Assembly (NCBI RefSeq): GCF_008933955.1
Contig: NZ_WBXO01000003.1
Location: 124,001 to 188,000, forward strand
Direction of reading: 5' to 3'
Length of the DNA: 64,000 nucleotides
From: Heliorestis acidaminivorans
GTDB lineage: Bacteria; Bacillota; Desulfitobacteriia; Heliobacteriales; Heliobacteriaceae
Position 1 is the first letter of the stretch, and every line of letters begins with the position of its first letter. Both the position numbers and the translations under genes were made by a program. Below the pieces are notes generated by a model, which was not told the origin of the DNA, did no database searches, and was given only the letters and a program-made list of their open reading frames with translations. Shown here in pieces: positions 45,248 through 54,484 of this stretch.

Positions 45248-45541
45248 ATGCCACAAAATCAACAACAGAATCAACAACAGCTCCAACAAGCTATTCAACA
45301 AGCTCAGCAAGCTGTTCAACAAGCCCAACAAAGTAACAATCCTCAGCAAATGCAACAAGCCCAAACTCAACTTCAGCAAGCTCAAACTCAATTACAACAA
45401 ACTCAAAATCAAATGGGCAATCAAGCCACAGCTCAAGAACAGCAACAACTTCAACAAGCTCAGCAACAGCTCCAGCAAGCTCAACAAACAGTTCAGCAGG
45501 CTCAACAAACTCAACAACAACAAAATAACAACTTGCAGTAA
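45248..45541 (+). CDS. Extremely glutamine-rich small protein
   Basis: A 97-residue protein, 54 of whose residues (56%) are Gln; the remainder is mostly Ala, Asn, Leu, Thr. QQAQ and LQQAQ units repeat irregularly, with Leu/Ala/Val spaced at 3-4 or 7 residues, consistent with a coiled coil or long helix. No Cys, no aromatic residue, no signal peptide. ACAGGAGGG lies ten bases upstream of ATG and a strong terminator follows, so it is likely a real, separately expressed gene. I do not recognise a family; gamma-type small spore proteins are also Gln-rich but have different motifs. Function unknown. Confidence 0.75.
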   Translation: MPQNQQQNQQQLQQAIQQAQQAVQQAQQSNNPQQMQQAQTQLQQAQTQLQQTQNQMGNQATAQEQQQLQQAQQQLQQAQQTVQQAQQTQQQQNNNLQ

Positions 45542-45560
45542 TTTTGCCAGCCTCTATCCC

Positions 45561-45600
45561 TAAAAGGCCAGGAGTTAAAAGAATAACTCCTGGCCTTTTA
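45561..45600 (+). terminator. Intrinsic terminator of the Gln-rich gene
   Basis: A perfect 17-bp stem (45561-45577 and 45584-45600) with a 6-base loop and terminal T-run. Confidence 0.9.
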
Positions 45601-45690
45601 CTAAAAATAATAGTCATTCAGCTCTTATCTTCTATTTAATAGCTCCTATTGTAGCTTTATCTATGTAGTCTTCATAAAGGAGGAGCTCTA

Positions 45691-46161
45691 GTGTCTTCAC
45701 CCTTGGCAGGTTTTTGGGCTTTTCTAGCTACCTATGTAGCTTACTTCTTACCTAGCATTCTCTTTCCTATGGATAGTCGTTGGTTAGCATCGCTTCAAAA
45801 ACCAACTTGGTCACCACCTGGTGCTATTGTTGGATTGGCATGGATGATCGTTTATGGCATGATTGCTTTGTCAGTTGCTCTTTTGCATACCAAAGTAGGT
45901 TGGCGTAATCTTGGTTGGCTCTGGAAGGGTTCTTTTATTGTTAACTTACTTCTTGTCTTCATTTATTTTGCTGGTCAAACAGTGAGCAAAAACCTCTTTC
46001 TTTCTTTTTTGAACACTGCATTAATAGCAGGTACAGCTTTTTTGTTAGTTTTTTTTGCTTGGCCTTATTACAGAGTCTCTGCTCTTCTCTTTCTCCCCTA
46101 TGCCCTCTGGTCATCTTTTGCTACCTATCTTGCTTGGGCCATCTACCGACTCAACGCATAG
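45691..46161 (+). CDS. tspO: TspO/MBR family membrane protein
   Basis: A 156-residue five-helix tryptophan-rich sensory protein. The family features are the LQKPTWSPPGAIVGLAWMI block (about 34-52), a conserved WRNLGWLW region and a final LWSSFATYLAWAIYRLN segment. It starts at GTG 45691, after AAAGGAGG. TspO proteins bind porphyrins and in some bacteria regulate tetrapyrrole or photosynthesis genes. Monocistronic. The gap to the next gene (46162-46403) holds the formate dehydrogenase promoter. Confidence 0.93.
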   Translation: MSSPLAGFWAFLATYVAYFLPSILFPMDSRWLASLQKPTWSPPGAIVGLAWMIVYGMIALSVALLHTKVGWRNLGWLWKGSFIVNLLLVFIYFAGQTVSKNLFLSFLNTALIAGTAFLLVFFAWPYYRVSALLFLPYALWSSFATYLAWAIYRLNA

Positions 46162-46253
46162 TTGATTATCGGGCGATGGCCTTTCCTCATCTTTGCAATT
46201 CTTGTTTTTTCTTTCAAATTCGACAAAAACTTTGCTTTAAACCGTGCATACTA

Positions 46254-46282
46254 TTGACACTTTTCAACCACAAGTCTACAGT
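46254..46282 (+). promoter_or_regulatory. Likely sigma-A promoter of the formate dehydrogenase operon
   Basis: TTGACA (46254-46259), 17-base spacer, TACAGT (46277-46282). The gene starts 120 bases downstream. Confidence 0.5.
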
Positions 46283-46403
46283 AAGGGTAAGTAAAAACTA
46301 TATAGAAAAGAAGGTAAGTTTTTGACAGTAGATTGTGCTTTTGAATCGTTCGGGTCTCAAAGTAGCGCAATCTTCTGATTTTTCAGGGAGGGAGAAAAAG
46401 CAT

Positions 46404-49385
46404 ATGTCCGGATTAAGTCGCAGACGTTTTCTGCAATTATCAGGCGCTACTGCCGCTATGGCGACAAGCTTAGGTTTTTCGCTCGATAGCTTAGAAGCTA
46501 GTACGCCTCAACTTCGCATTGCTAATGCCAAAGAAACGACTTCTATCTGCTGTTTCTGTTCCGGTGGTTGCGGCATCATTTGTCACACCGTCAATGGAGA
46601 ACTAGTTAACGTAGAAGGCGATCCTGATAACCCCGTTAACAGAGGTTCTAACTGCTCCAAAGGTGCCGCTACTTTCCAAACTGCGAAAAACGATGAGCGA
46701 GTTACTAAAGTTCTTTATCGTGCTCCCGGTTCAGCAGAATGGGAAGAAAAGTCTTGGGACTGGGCTTTTGAACGTATTGGAGAGTTAACAGCTAAGGCTA
46801 GGGACGCTTCCATTGTACATAGGAACGACGATGGTGTCATTGTTAACCGCACAGAAGCAATTGCCAGTCTTGGTTCTTCTATTCTTAATAACGAAGATCT
46901 CTACTTAGTCAGTAAGTTGATGCGCGGTCTTGGTGTCGTCAACATTGAGCACCAAGCCCGAATATGACATAGCGCTACGGTCGCCGGTCTGGGGGCCACA
47001 TTCGGAAGAGGTGCTATGACTAATCACTGGATTGACTTTAAGAACACAGATTGTGCTCTAATCATCGGTAGTAATGCCGCTGAAAACCATCCTGTCTCTT
47101 TTACTTGGTTGATGGAAGCTAAAGTAAAAAGAGGAGCTAAAATCATCCACGTAGATCCCCGCTTTACCCGTACTTCTGCTAGATCTGATCTTTATGCACC
47201 GATGCGCAGTGGTACTGATATTCCTTTCTTTGGCGGACTTTTTAACTATATCTTCGAAACAGGTCGTTATCATCACGATTATGTACTTCACTATACTAAT
47301 GCTGCTCATATTGTCCATGATGATTATGACTTCCAAGAAGGCCTCTTCACTGGTTACGATGAAGAAAAGAGGACTTACGCTGATAGATCTTCTTGGGCTT
47401 ACAAGACAGACGCTGAAGGTAAGCCACTAAAAGACATGACTCTGCAAGATCCCCGTTGTGTCTTCCAGATGATGAAGAAGCATTATGAACGTTACGATAT
47501 AGATACGGTCTGCTCTATAACAGGTATGCCTAAAGAGAAGTTCTTACAGGTTGCTGAGATGTTCACCGAAACAGCTAGCCCTGATAAAACAGGAACTATC
47601 CTTTACGCCATGGGACAGACGCAACATACCGTAGGATCGCAAAATACTCGTGCCCTTTCTATGCTTCAATTACTCCTTGGTAACGTAGGCCGCCCTGGCG
47701 GTGGTGTTAACGCTTTGCGCGGTCACTCCAACGTACAAGGTTCTACTGATATGGCCTGTCTCTTCCATATTATTCCCGGCTATATGCCTGCGCCGAACGA
47801 TGGCGATCATGTTGACCTAGCCGCTTACAACGCTACCACACCTAAAGGCGGTTTTTGGACTAATCGACCTAAGTTTATCGCTAGTCTCTTAAAAGCATGG
47901 TGGGGTGACCAAGCGAACCTTGATAACGATCTAGGCTATCATTACCTTCCCAAGCAGAAAAAAGGTGCAAACCACTCTCATATTGCCCTTTTTGAAGACA
48001 TGATGGCTGGCAAAATCAAAGGTCTTTTTAACTGGGGACAAAACCCTGTTGTTTCAGGACCGAATACGAATCATGAAGCTAAAGCTCTAGAAGAGCTCGA
48101 GTGGATGGTTCAGCTTGATCCTTTCGAAAACGAAACAGCCGCTTTCTGGAAGCGTCCAGGTGTAAATCCTAGCGATGTGAAAACTGAAGTCTTCCTGCTA
48201 CCAGTGACAACGTTCTTAGAAAAAGAAGGTTCTGTTACTCATAGTGGACGTCTAATTCAATATCGTTGGAAAGCGATCGAAGGTCCTGGTCAAACAAAAC
48301 AAGAATCTTGGATTATCGATCATATTGCCAGATCTATTAAGTCTCACTATGAAGGAAGCAATAAGCCTGAAGATGAACCGATTAAGTATCTTACCTGGGA
48401 TTACGGTTCTTCTGATGATTTATCTATCTTTGTCGATGCTGTTGCACGGGAGATTAACGGCAAAGACTTAAGAACAGGCAAACAACTGCCAGGCTTCGGT
48501 GCTTTACAAGATGATGGTACGACAGCCTGTGGTAACTGGATCTACAGCGGTATGTACACAGAAGAAGGTAACCATGCCAAGCGACGGGAAAAAGAAGATC
48601 CTTCTGGCCTCGGCCTTTACCTCAAGTGGGGCTATGCTTGGCCACTTAACCGACGGATTATCTATAACCGCGCTAACTGTGACCCTTCTGGTAAACCCTG
48701 GTCAGAAGACAAAAGAACGATCTGGTGGGATGAAACTCAGGAGCGCTGGGTTGGCTATGATGTACCTGACTTTGCACCAACGCGTTCACCACAAGATCCT
48801 GGTGGTACTGATCCCTTCATCATGCTTCCTGAAGGACAAGCTCGCTTCTTCGGTGTTAATTCTATGAACGAAGGTCCTTTCCCTGAGCATTATGAGCCTT
48901 ACGAAAGCCCTGTAGAGAATATACTTTCCAAAGTACAGTATAACCCTGCTATTCGTATCTGGGAAAGTAACAAACGAGGAGAAGCTTCTGAGTTTCCTAT
49001 CGTCTGCTCCACCTGGCGTGTCTGCGAACACTGGCATACAGGAGCTATATCACGTAACCTGCCTTGGTTGGCAGAGTTAATGCCAGCTCTCTTCGTTGAG
49101 ATGAGCCCCACTCTAGCTAGAGAACGTGGTATCTCACATGGTGAAATTGTAGAAATTACTTCCGCTCGCGGTGCTATTAAAGCTGTTGCTATGGTAACTG
49201 AGCGTATACAGAAACTTGATGTTCAAGGTAAGACGATAGAACAAGTTGGTCTCACTTGGCACTTTGGCTATCAAGGTCTTGTCAAAGGTGACATCACCAA
49301 TATCCTTACGCCTCATGTAGGCGATGCCAACACGACTATACCAGAATACAAAGCATTTCTGGTTGACGTAAGGAAGGTGAAGTAA
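46404..49385 (+). CDS. fdnG: Formate dehydrogenase alpha subunit, selenoprotein (UGA = selenocysteine at residue 188)
   Basis: A 993-residue molybdopterin (Mo or W) formate dehydrogenase catalytic subunit, read through an in-frame TGA at 46965-46967. The context HQARI-U-HSATVAGLGATFGRGAMTN is the family selenocysteine site, and both halves align end to end with FdnG. Twin-arginine signal SRRRFLQLSG at about 4-13 sends it across the membrane. [4Fe-4S] motif CCFCSGGCGIICH at about 48-60 plus Cys near residue 92. ATG 46404 follows AGGGAGGG; the frame from 46335 has no such site. It oxidises formate outside the membrane and passes electrons to the FeS subunit. An automatic caller would split it at the TGA. 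Confidence 0.96.
46965..46997 (+). promoter_or_regulatory. Selenocysteine codon and bacterial SECIS hairpin
   Basis: TGA at 46965-46967 is followed by a hairpin: GGTCGCC (46979-46985), loop GGTCT (46986-46990), GGGGGCC (46991-46997), with one mismatch. The GGUCU apical loop starts 21 bases from the first base of the UGA, the same spacing as in E. coli formate dehydrogenase mRNA as I know it. SelB would bind here. Confidence 0.85.
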
Positions 49386-49386
49386 G

Positions 49387-50178
49387 ATGGCAAGAATGGC
49401 ACGTTTTTTTGATGCGACTAAGTGTATAGCCTGTCGTGGCTGTCAAGTAGCTTGTAAACAATGGAACCAACTACCTGGCGAGATAGGTTCTTTTACAGGA
49501 ACTTATCAGTCCCATAATGACCTTTCTACCAATCGCTGGACCATGATTCGTTACTACGAACATAAAGATAGCCAAGGCGAAATGAAGTGGGACTTTATCA
49601 AACAATGCTGTCTCCACTGCGGCGACCCTTCTTGTGTCAAAGCTTGTCCCAATGATGCTCTCCGTAAAACGGATAACGGTACTGTTGTGACAATTCGCGA
49701 TAACTGTGTTGGCTGTGGTTATTGTGCCACTTATTGTCCCTTTAACATCCCTAAAGTGGATAAAAGAGCTAGTAAGATGTTCAAATGTACATCCTGCACT
49801 GGTCGTATTCGTAATAATATGGAGCCTGCTTGCGCCAAGACATGCGTAACTAAGGCCATCGTTTTCGGATCACGAGATGATCTTGTTGAGCTGGCCAAAG
49901 CTCGTTTGCAAGAAGTAAAAGGTGAGCACCCCCAGGCTAACCTTTATGGGATTGATGAACTTGACGGTCTTGGCATGATTTATCTTTTACCGGATCGTCC
50001 ATCGAAATTCAACTTGCCTGAGAATCCACAAGTTCCTTTGTCTCTTACCTTGTTAAAAAATATTGCTCAACCAGCGGGCTCTCTGGCTCTTGCTGGAACA
50101 GTCGTAGGTCTTGCTGGTGCAGCTCTGATCAGTTGGCGCAATGAGCGGATGAAAGGGGGCGACAAGAAGAATGACTAA
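49387..50178 (+). CDS. fdnH: Formate dehydrogenase iron-sulfur subunit
   Basis: A 263-residue electron-transfer subunit with four [4Fe-4S] motifs: CIACRGCQVACKQWN (about 13-27), CCLHCGDPSCVKACP (about 74-88), CVGCGYCATYCP (about 106-117) and CTSCTGR...CAKTC (about 134-152). A single C-terminal membrane helix (about 222-248) anchors it. It starts one base after the alpha subunit stop and overlaps the next gene by eight bases. No signal peptide, so it likely crosses with the Tat-exported alpha subunit. Confidence 0.95.
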   Translation: MARMARFFDATKCIACRGCQVACKQWNQLPGEIGSFTGTYQSHNDLSTNRWTMIRYYEHKDSQGEMKWDFIKQCCLHCGDPSCVKACPNDALRKTDNGTVVTIRDNCVGCGYCATYCPFNIPKVDKRASKMFKCTSCTGRIRNNMEPACAKTCVTKAIVFGSRDDLVELAKARLQEVKGEHPQANLYGIDELDGLGMIYLLPDRPSKFNLPENPQVPLSLTLLKNIAQPAGSLALAGTVVGLAGAALISWRNERMKGGDKKND

Positions 50179-50836
50179 GCAGAAAGGTCAAATGGTAGAG
50201 AAGTTTCCTCTTGATCAACGTGTTGTACACTGGATTGGCTCGATTAGCTTTCTCCTTTGTGCACTGACCGGTCTTTTGCTTTTTAGCCCTTTCTTTGACT
50301 TCTTGGCCCCACTTTTTGGCGGCAAAATTGTTGCCGGTCGCATTCACCGAATTGCCGGTGTTGTCTTTGCCATTACTCCTATCATCGCCTTGATCTGGAA
50401 CTTCAAGAACCTTCGTGAATTCCTTCATGACATTACTCGCTTTGACAAAGACGATATTGAGTTCCTGAAGGGCTTTGTTCCATATATCCTGAACAGTCCG
50501 GGATATAAATACCCACCACAAGGAAAATATAATGGTGGCGAGAAACTGCAAGCCTTTGCCCAGGTTTTTTTAGGCGTTGCCATTATCGTCACTGGATTTA
50601 TTCTCTGGTTCGACGGCTTTTTTGGACAGACGCTATTACAGCTTTCTGTGCCCATTCACGGGATTGCCGGCATCGTGACGATGCTCCTGGCGCTTGGACA
50701 TATTTTCTTTGCCGCCATCAATCCGCGCAGTAATGCAGCTCTTACTGGAATGACCAACGGTAAAGTACCCGTTGAGAAAATTAAAGTCTCTAACGCCAAA
50801 TGGTACGAACAGTTAAAGCGAGAGAAGAAGATTTAA
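50171..50836 (+). CDS. fdnI: Formate dehydrogenase cytochrome b subunit
   Basis: A 221-residue membrane protein with four helices (about 20-42, 58-80, 125-147, 155-178) and His residues positioned in helices (VVHWIGS, GRIHRIAGV, VPIHGIAG, ALGHIFFA) as haem b ligands of the FdnI/FdoI family. It passes electrons from formate to quinone. It follows fdnH with an eight-base overlap. Third gene of the operon, followed by a terminator. Confidence 0.93.
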   Translation: MTKQKGQMVEKFPLDQRVVHWIGSISFLLCALTGLLLFSPFFDFLAPLFGGKIVAGRIHRIAGVVFAITPIIALIWNFKNLREFLHDITRFDKDDIEFLKGFVPYILNSPGYKYPPQGKYNGGEKLQAFAQVFLGVAIIVTGFILWFDGFFGQTLLQLSVPIHGIAGIVTMLLALGHIFFAAINPRSNAALTGMTNGKVPVEKIKVSNAKWYEQLKREKKI

Positions 50837-50843
50837 CTACATC

Positions 50844-50861
50844 GGGAGGAGCATTCCTCCC
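50844..50861 (+). terminator. Intrinsic terminator after the cytochrome b subunit gene
   Basis: GGGAGGA (50844-50850), loop GCAT, TCCTCCC (50855-50861), then TTTCTTTTTT. Confidence 0.85.
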
Positions 50862-50992
50862 TTTCTTTTTTCACATTGGCTTTTTAAGAAAAGTGATCAA
50901 ATTAGTAATAGAAAGAGCTTGTTCTTTTTGCTACAATAATAAAGTCAAAGTAAGAACGATATAGTTTGTAGAAGGGAGGCTGTTCGAAAACG

Positions 50993-51823
50993 ATGGCGTT
51001 AATAGAAGCACCACCTGTTGATATGATTTTGTTTTTCCAGAAAGTACGGAAAGCACAGCAAGCGTGGGCTCAAGAGCTTTCTATACCTTTAAGTGATGAG
51101 CAAAAGAAGCAAGTTCTGTCTTTATTAAGCAAAAAAGAACATGTTTGGTCTCATGAGCTCTTCCCTTTTGACCCTACTAAACTTCGAATCTACGGTGAAG
51201 AAATTCTGGAGCTTCTACAATCCATGTTGGATAGAGATGGTACATCAACAGAAAACCAAGAAACACTCTTTTCCTTAGGCCAACTGTTGCAAGGTGATGG
51301 GGCCGATGAATTCTATCGTCTTCTTGCAGAAGGTGATTTTGAAGCTTTAGAAAAGAAAGGCTCTGCACTGTCCATTGACCAACCCTTGCTTCATTATCTA
51401 ATCCGAGCCATGTTAAAGCCCTATCTGCTTGCTTCTGCAAAGGCACTAGGAGATATTTTCTCAACACAAGAATGGAATGAACCTATCTGCCCTCATTGTG
51501 GCTCTGAGCCTAGCATGGGTCGCTTGTCCACAGAAGAGCATGGCAAGCGCTACCTCTTCTGTTCTACTTGCGAAACAGAATGGCCTTTCCGGCGTGTTGT
51601 TTGCCCTTTCTGTGCCAATGAAGATCAGTACACTTTGCCTATTTATTATGTAGAAGAGGAAAGGCATTATCGTATTGAAGGCTGTGATCAATGCAAACGC
51701 TACTTAAAGACTGTCGATGAGCGTCATTATCCCAAGAAGGAATCTCTCGACTTATACGAAGAAGACGTTGCTACAGTACAACTAGACCTTGTAGCTCGTG
51801 AAAAAGGTTTGACGCAAAAGTAG
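50993..51823 (+). CDS. fdhE: Formate dehydrogenase accessory protein
   Basis: A 276-residue FdhE-type protein with four CxxC pairs in the C-terminal half: CPHCGSEP (about 164-171), CSTCETEW (about 190-197), CPFCANED (about 204-211) and CDQCKRYL (about 228-235), typical of its rubredoxin-like iron or zinc sites. It is needed for activity of membrane formate dehydrogenases in the family. GGGAGG lies about 13 bases upstream of ATG, a little far. It has its own upstream gap behind a terminator. Confidence 0.92.
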   Translation: MALIEAPPVDMILFFQKVRKAQQAWAQELSIPLSDEQKKQVLSLLSKKEHVWSHELFPFDPTKLRIYGEEILELLQSMLDRDGTSTENQETLFSLGQLLQGDGADEFYRLLAEGDFEALEKKGSALSIDQPLLHYLIRAMLKPYLLASAKALGDIFSTQEWNEPICPHCGSEPSMGRLSTEEHGKRYLFCSTCETEWPFRRVVCPFCANEDQYTLPIYYVEEERHYRIEGCDQCKRYLKTVDERHYPKKESLDLYEEDVATVQLDLVAREKGLTQK

Positions 51824-51829
51824 AGGAAT

Positions 51830-51870
51830 AAAAAAGACCGAATTGACAACATAATCAATTCGGTCTTTTT
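51830..51870. terminator. Bidirectional intrinsic terminator
   Basis: A perfect 16-bp stem (51830-51845 and 51855-51870) between convergent fdhE and the DUF4163 lipoprotein gene. Confidence 0.9.
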
Positions 51871-51875
51871 CACTT

Positions 51876-53084
51876 TTACATAAAGCTATCGACTGTTTCT
51901 ATGGTCTTCCACGTTCCATCTTGATCTTGTACTATCACGCAACGCCATGTCTCACTGTCATCTGGTGAAGTATCGTGAGGGATAAAAATTTCGTAGACTC
52001 GCTTTTTTTCTCCTTCATCTATAAGCTGTAAGGTTAGTTTTTCCCAATTAAGCATAGAGCCACCATCAGCATTAGGCTGAGCCATCCTTCCTTCATGCTC
52101 GATAATAGCCATGTTCTGTAAGCTTTGTTCAATAGCGGTAGCTGTAAAGATTGGACTTAAGTAAGCTAATAATCCCTGACGCGTTGCAATATCTCCCTGG
52201 AGGTAGCGATAGTCCATTCCTTCATAAGTAAAGTTTTCGAAATCTCCTGTTACTGCACCGCCACGAGCAAGGTAAAGATATTTCTTATGTGCTTCAAGTA
52301 GTAGATTACGGACTTCTTCATCTGTTGGCATGTTAGTTGCTCTTTCTAAGAGACCCCATCTAGGATCTAAATGTTCAGCAACTTGTTGATAAGGGATGGC
52401 CAGCTTTAAAGGTCCATAGGCATGAGGAGTGTAGGCATAAGTCTGATAATAGATGATCAGGTGTGCTGGCCCTAGATAGTACTCTTGCGCTTCCTCTAAA
52501 CCAGCAAAATCAGCTAGCAATGTAAGATTACGTGCTTTGATTTGTGCTTCCATCAAAGGATCTAAAAGTGCTTTTAGATCTGTCTTTTCAGTAAATAGTT
52601 CAGGCAGATAAACGATCTTGCCCTCCTTTACGTCGACAGTGATGGCGCTCAAATAATTATTCGGATGAGCCGCTCCTTCAAAGTAAGAACCTTGAGGCAT
52701 GGCGATGCTTAAAAGCCCACTCTGATTATAAGCAACTTCAAAGTCGCCGTAGAAAGACATTTTTTCTCCATCTAATTCTAATTCTGTAGCTTCTTTTAAG
52801 GTTTTTTCACGATAGCTAAAGGCTTCATTTTTTAGGATCTTGTTGATTCTTTCTTCAAGGGCTTGATCTGAGAAACCTGTTACTTGAGGATAGGTAAGAT
52901 CACTTTGAGGCAAGTCAGCTTTGACTTCTTGAACTGTTATTGAGCCACTTTGTAGAATTTCACTTTTTTCTTCTTCTAGCGGTCCTGGACTTTCTTCGTT
53001 ACTATTGCAAGCTGTAACAAGAAAGGTCGTGAATAAGATGAGTAATATAGATAAAAATCTTCTCAGTCCACTTTTTGGTATCAT
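51876..53084 (-). CDS. Lipoprotein with DUF4163 and DUF3298 domains
   Basis: A 402-residue exported lipoprotein. Signal peptide with lipobox FLVTACNSN (Cys at about residue 26). A DUF4163-like domain (about 55-130; LPQSDLTYPQVTGFSD) and a DUF3298-like domain (about 140-240; FEGAAHPNNYLSAITVDVKEGKIVYLPELF) follow; these pairs occur in RsiV and PdaC-like extracellular proteins. A further domain of about 130 residues (about 255-400) with the GGAVTGDFENFTYEGMDYRY block is not recognised. No adjacent sigma factor, so an RsiV role is not supported. Start after TAGGAGG. Confidence 0.8.
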   Translation of the reverse strand: MIPKSGLRRFLSILLILFTTFLVTACNSNEESPGPLEEEKSEILQSGSITVQEVKADLPQSDLTYPQVTGFSDQALEERINKILKNEAFSYREKTLKEATELELDGEKMSFYGDFEVAYNQSGLLSIAMPQGSYFEGAAHPNNYLSAITVDVKEGKIVYLPELFTEKTDLKALLDPLMEAQIKARNLTLLADFAGLEEAQEYYLGPAHLIIYYQTYAYTPHAYGPLKLAIPYQQVAEHLDPRWGLLERATNMPTDEEVRNLLLEAHKKYLYLARGGAVTGDFENFTYEGMDYRYLQGDIATRQGLLAYLSPIFTATAIEQSLQNMAIIEHEGRMAQPNADGGSMLNWEKLTLQLIDEGEKKRVYEIFIPHDTSPDDSETWRCVIVQDQDGTWKTIETVDSFM

Positions 53085-53340
53085 TGCTCTTCCTCCTACT
53101 AAATTGTTACCCTAGGAGAGTGTATATTCTTTTCATAATCTATTTTTCCAATTGTAAAACTATGAAAAGATAAAATTATGAAAAATTTTCTCTCCTTTGC
53201 ATAATACTTAATTAGTTTGTGCTTGATCTTTTATTCTGCAAAGTAAGAAAAAAACCTCTACAGATAAATAAAAAAATCCACTCTATGGCATAGAGCCAAA
53301 GAAGTGGACCTGCAAAAATACTGCGTTTTCAAGAAAACTG

Positions 53341-53369
53341 GCTTTTTGAGAGAAGGGGACTCAAAAAGC
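53341..53369 (-). terminator. Possible terminator of the metal ABC operon
   Basis: GCTTTTTGAG (53341-53350) and CTCAAAAAGC (53360-53369) form a 10-bp stem immediately after the last permease gene. The T-run is weak (AGTTTTCTTG on the minus strand). The remaining gap 53085-53340 shows only AT-rich sequence. Confidence 0.45.
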
Positions 53370-53371
53370 AC

Positions 53372-54484
53372 TTAAAAACCCTGTCCTTCTCGAGCTAAGT
53401 TACGCCCTTCTTCTGTTAATTGTACATACTGATCTCGCTTGGCAATTAAGCCCTGCTTAAGAGCTCGCTCCATAACAGAAGTAAAATAAGTAGAAGACCA
53501 GCGTAAGTGCTGTCGAAGTTCTTGGATAGCATAAGCATTACCTACAACAGGTGATAATTTTTCTCGATGCCAGAGGTGGATAGCCAAGGTTACAAGGGCA
53601 AAATTCCAGCGCTGTTCTACTCGTCTCTTGGCTACCGATAATAAACCTCTGCCTGGAGCAAATAGAAAAGCTATAGCAAAAATAAGGCCTGCTACTGTAG
53701 CCATCGATCCAGCGATGGAAGCATCAAGGTAATGAGCCATAGCATAACCACCAAGCGCACTGGCAACACCAAGAAGAGCGCTTAGTCCGATCATAATATG
53801 CAAGCGATCTGTAAGTAGGTAGGCTGTAGCTGGTGGAGCAATCATTAAGGCTACTACCAATATAGATCCTACAGCATCAAAAGCACCAACGGCTGTTATA
53901 GATACTAAAGACATTAAGGCATAATGAACAACAACAGGACTAATACCTAATACAGCTGCCAATTGGGGATCGAAAGTAACAATTTTCAGTTCTTTAAAGA
54001 AGATAGTAATAAAAAAGATGTTGACCATTAGTATAGCTCCCATGATATACAAAGCTTTCGGCCCAAGATCAACACCCTGATATATAAAGCGATCAAAAGG
54101 TGCAAAAGCAAGCTCACCAAGCAAAACAGCATCTGTATCTAAGTGAATGTTAGCGGCATGTCGCGAGATTAAAATGACGGCAATACTAAAAAGTAAGGGA
54201 AAAACAATTCCAATAGCAGCATCTTCATAGACTAGCCGAGTCTGATGTAACATTTCGACGAGAAATACTGTTATTAAGCCCATAACAGCGGCTCCAATAA
54301 TTAAAGCAGGTGAAGCAAGGTCGCGAGTTAAGAAAAATGCTAGCACAATGCCAAGTAAGACGGAGTGACTGATGGCATCGCTCATCATGGCCATACTTCG
54401 TAAGACGAGGAAAACTCCAACGATAGCGCAAGCAACGGCAACGACAGAAGCTATTAACATAATCTCTACTTGAGGGCTAAACAT
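53372..54484 (-). CDS. Manganese/zinc-type ABC permease with C-terminal winged-helix-like extension
   Basis: A 370-residue permease of the TroC/TroD (ABC-3) family. About eight membrane helices span residues 5-270. The remaining 100 residues (about 275-370) are soluble, with a pattern like a winged helix (LQELRQHLRWSSTYFTSVMERALKQ, then QLTEEGRNLAREG). Such C-terminal extensions are known in some MntC-type permeases. Start after GGAGGGAAG; it overlaps the other permease by eight bases. Last gene of ATPase-permease-permease. Confidence 0.9.
   Translation of the reverse strand: MFSPQVEIMLIASVVAVACAIVGVFLVLRSMAMMSDAISHSVLLGIVLAFFLTRDLASPALIIGAAVMGLITVFLVEMLHQTRLVYEDAAIGIVFPLLFSIAVILISRHAANIHLDTDAVLLGELAFAPFDRFIYQGVDLGPKALYIMGAILMVNIFFITIFFKELKIVTFDPQLAAVLGISPVVVHYALMSLVSITAVGAFDAVGSILVVALMIAPPATAYLLTDRLHIMIGLSALLGVASALGGYAMAHYLDASIAGSMATVAGLIFAIAFLFAPGRGLLSVAKRRVEQRWNFALVTLAIHLWHREKLSPVVGNAYAIQELRQHLRWSSTYFTSVMERALKQGLIAKRDQYVQLTEEGRNLAREGQGF

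Noticed and set aside
45248-45541. Repetitive DNA that could be a CRISPR or tandem repeat array
   Set aside because: Units are irregular, short and in-frame codons for Gln and Ala; there are no spacers.
45291-45617. 108-residue minus-strand ORF rich in Glu, Leu and Val
   Set aside because: It is the shadow of the Gln-rich gene; the composition follows from CAA/CAG codons read in reverse, and it has no ribosome binding site.
46335-47015. Apparent frame break between two formate dehydrogenase ORFs, suggesting a pseudogene
   Set aside because: The frame is continuous through a single TGA at the known selenocysteine position, with a SECIS hairpin behind it.
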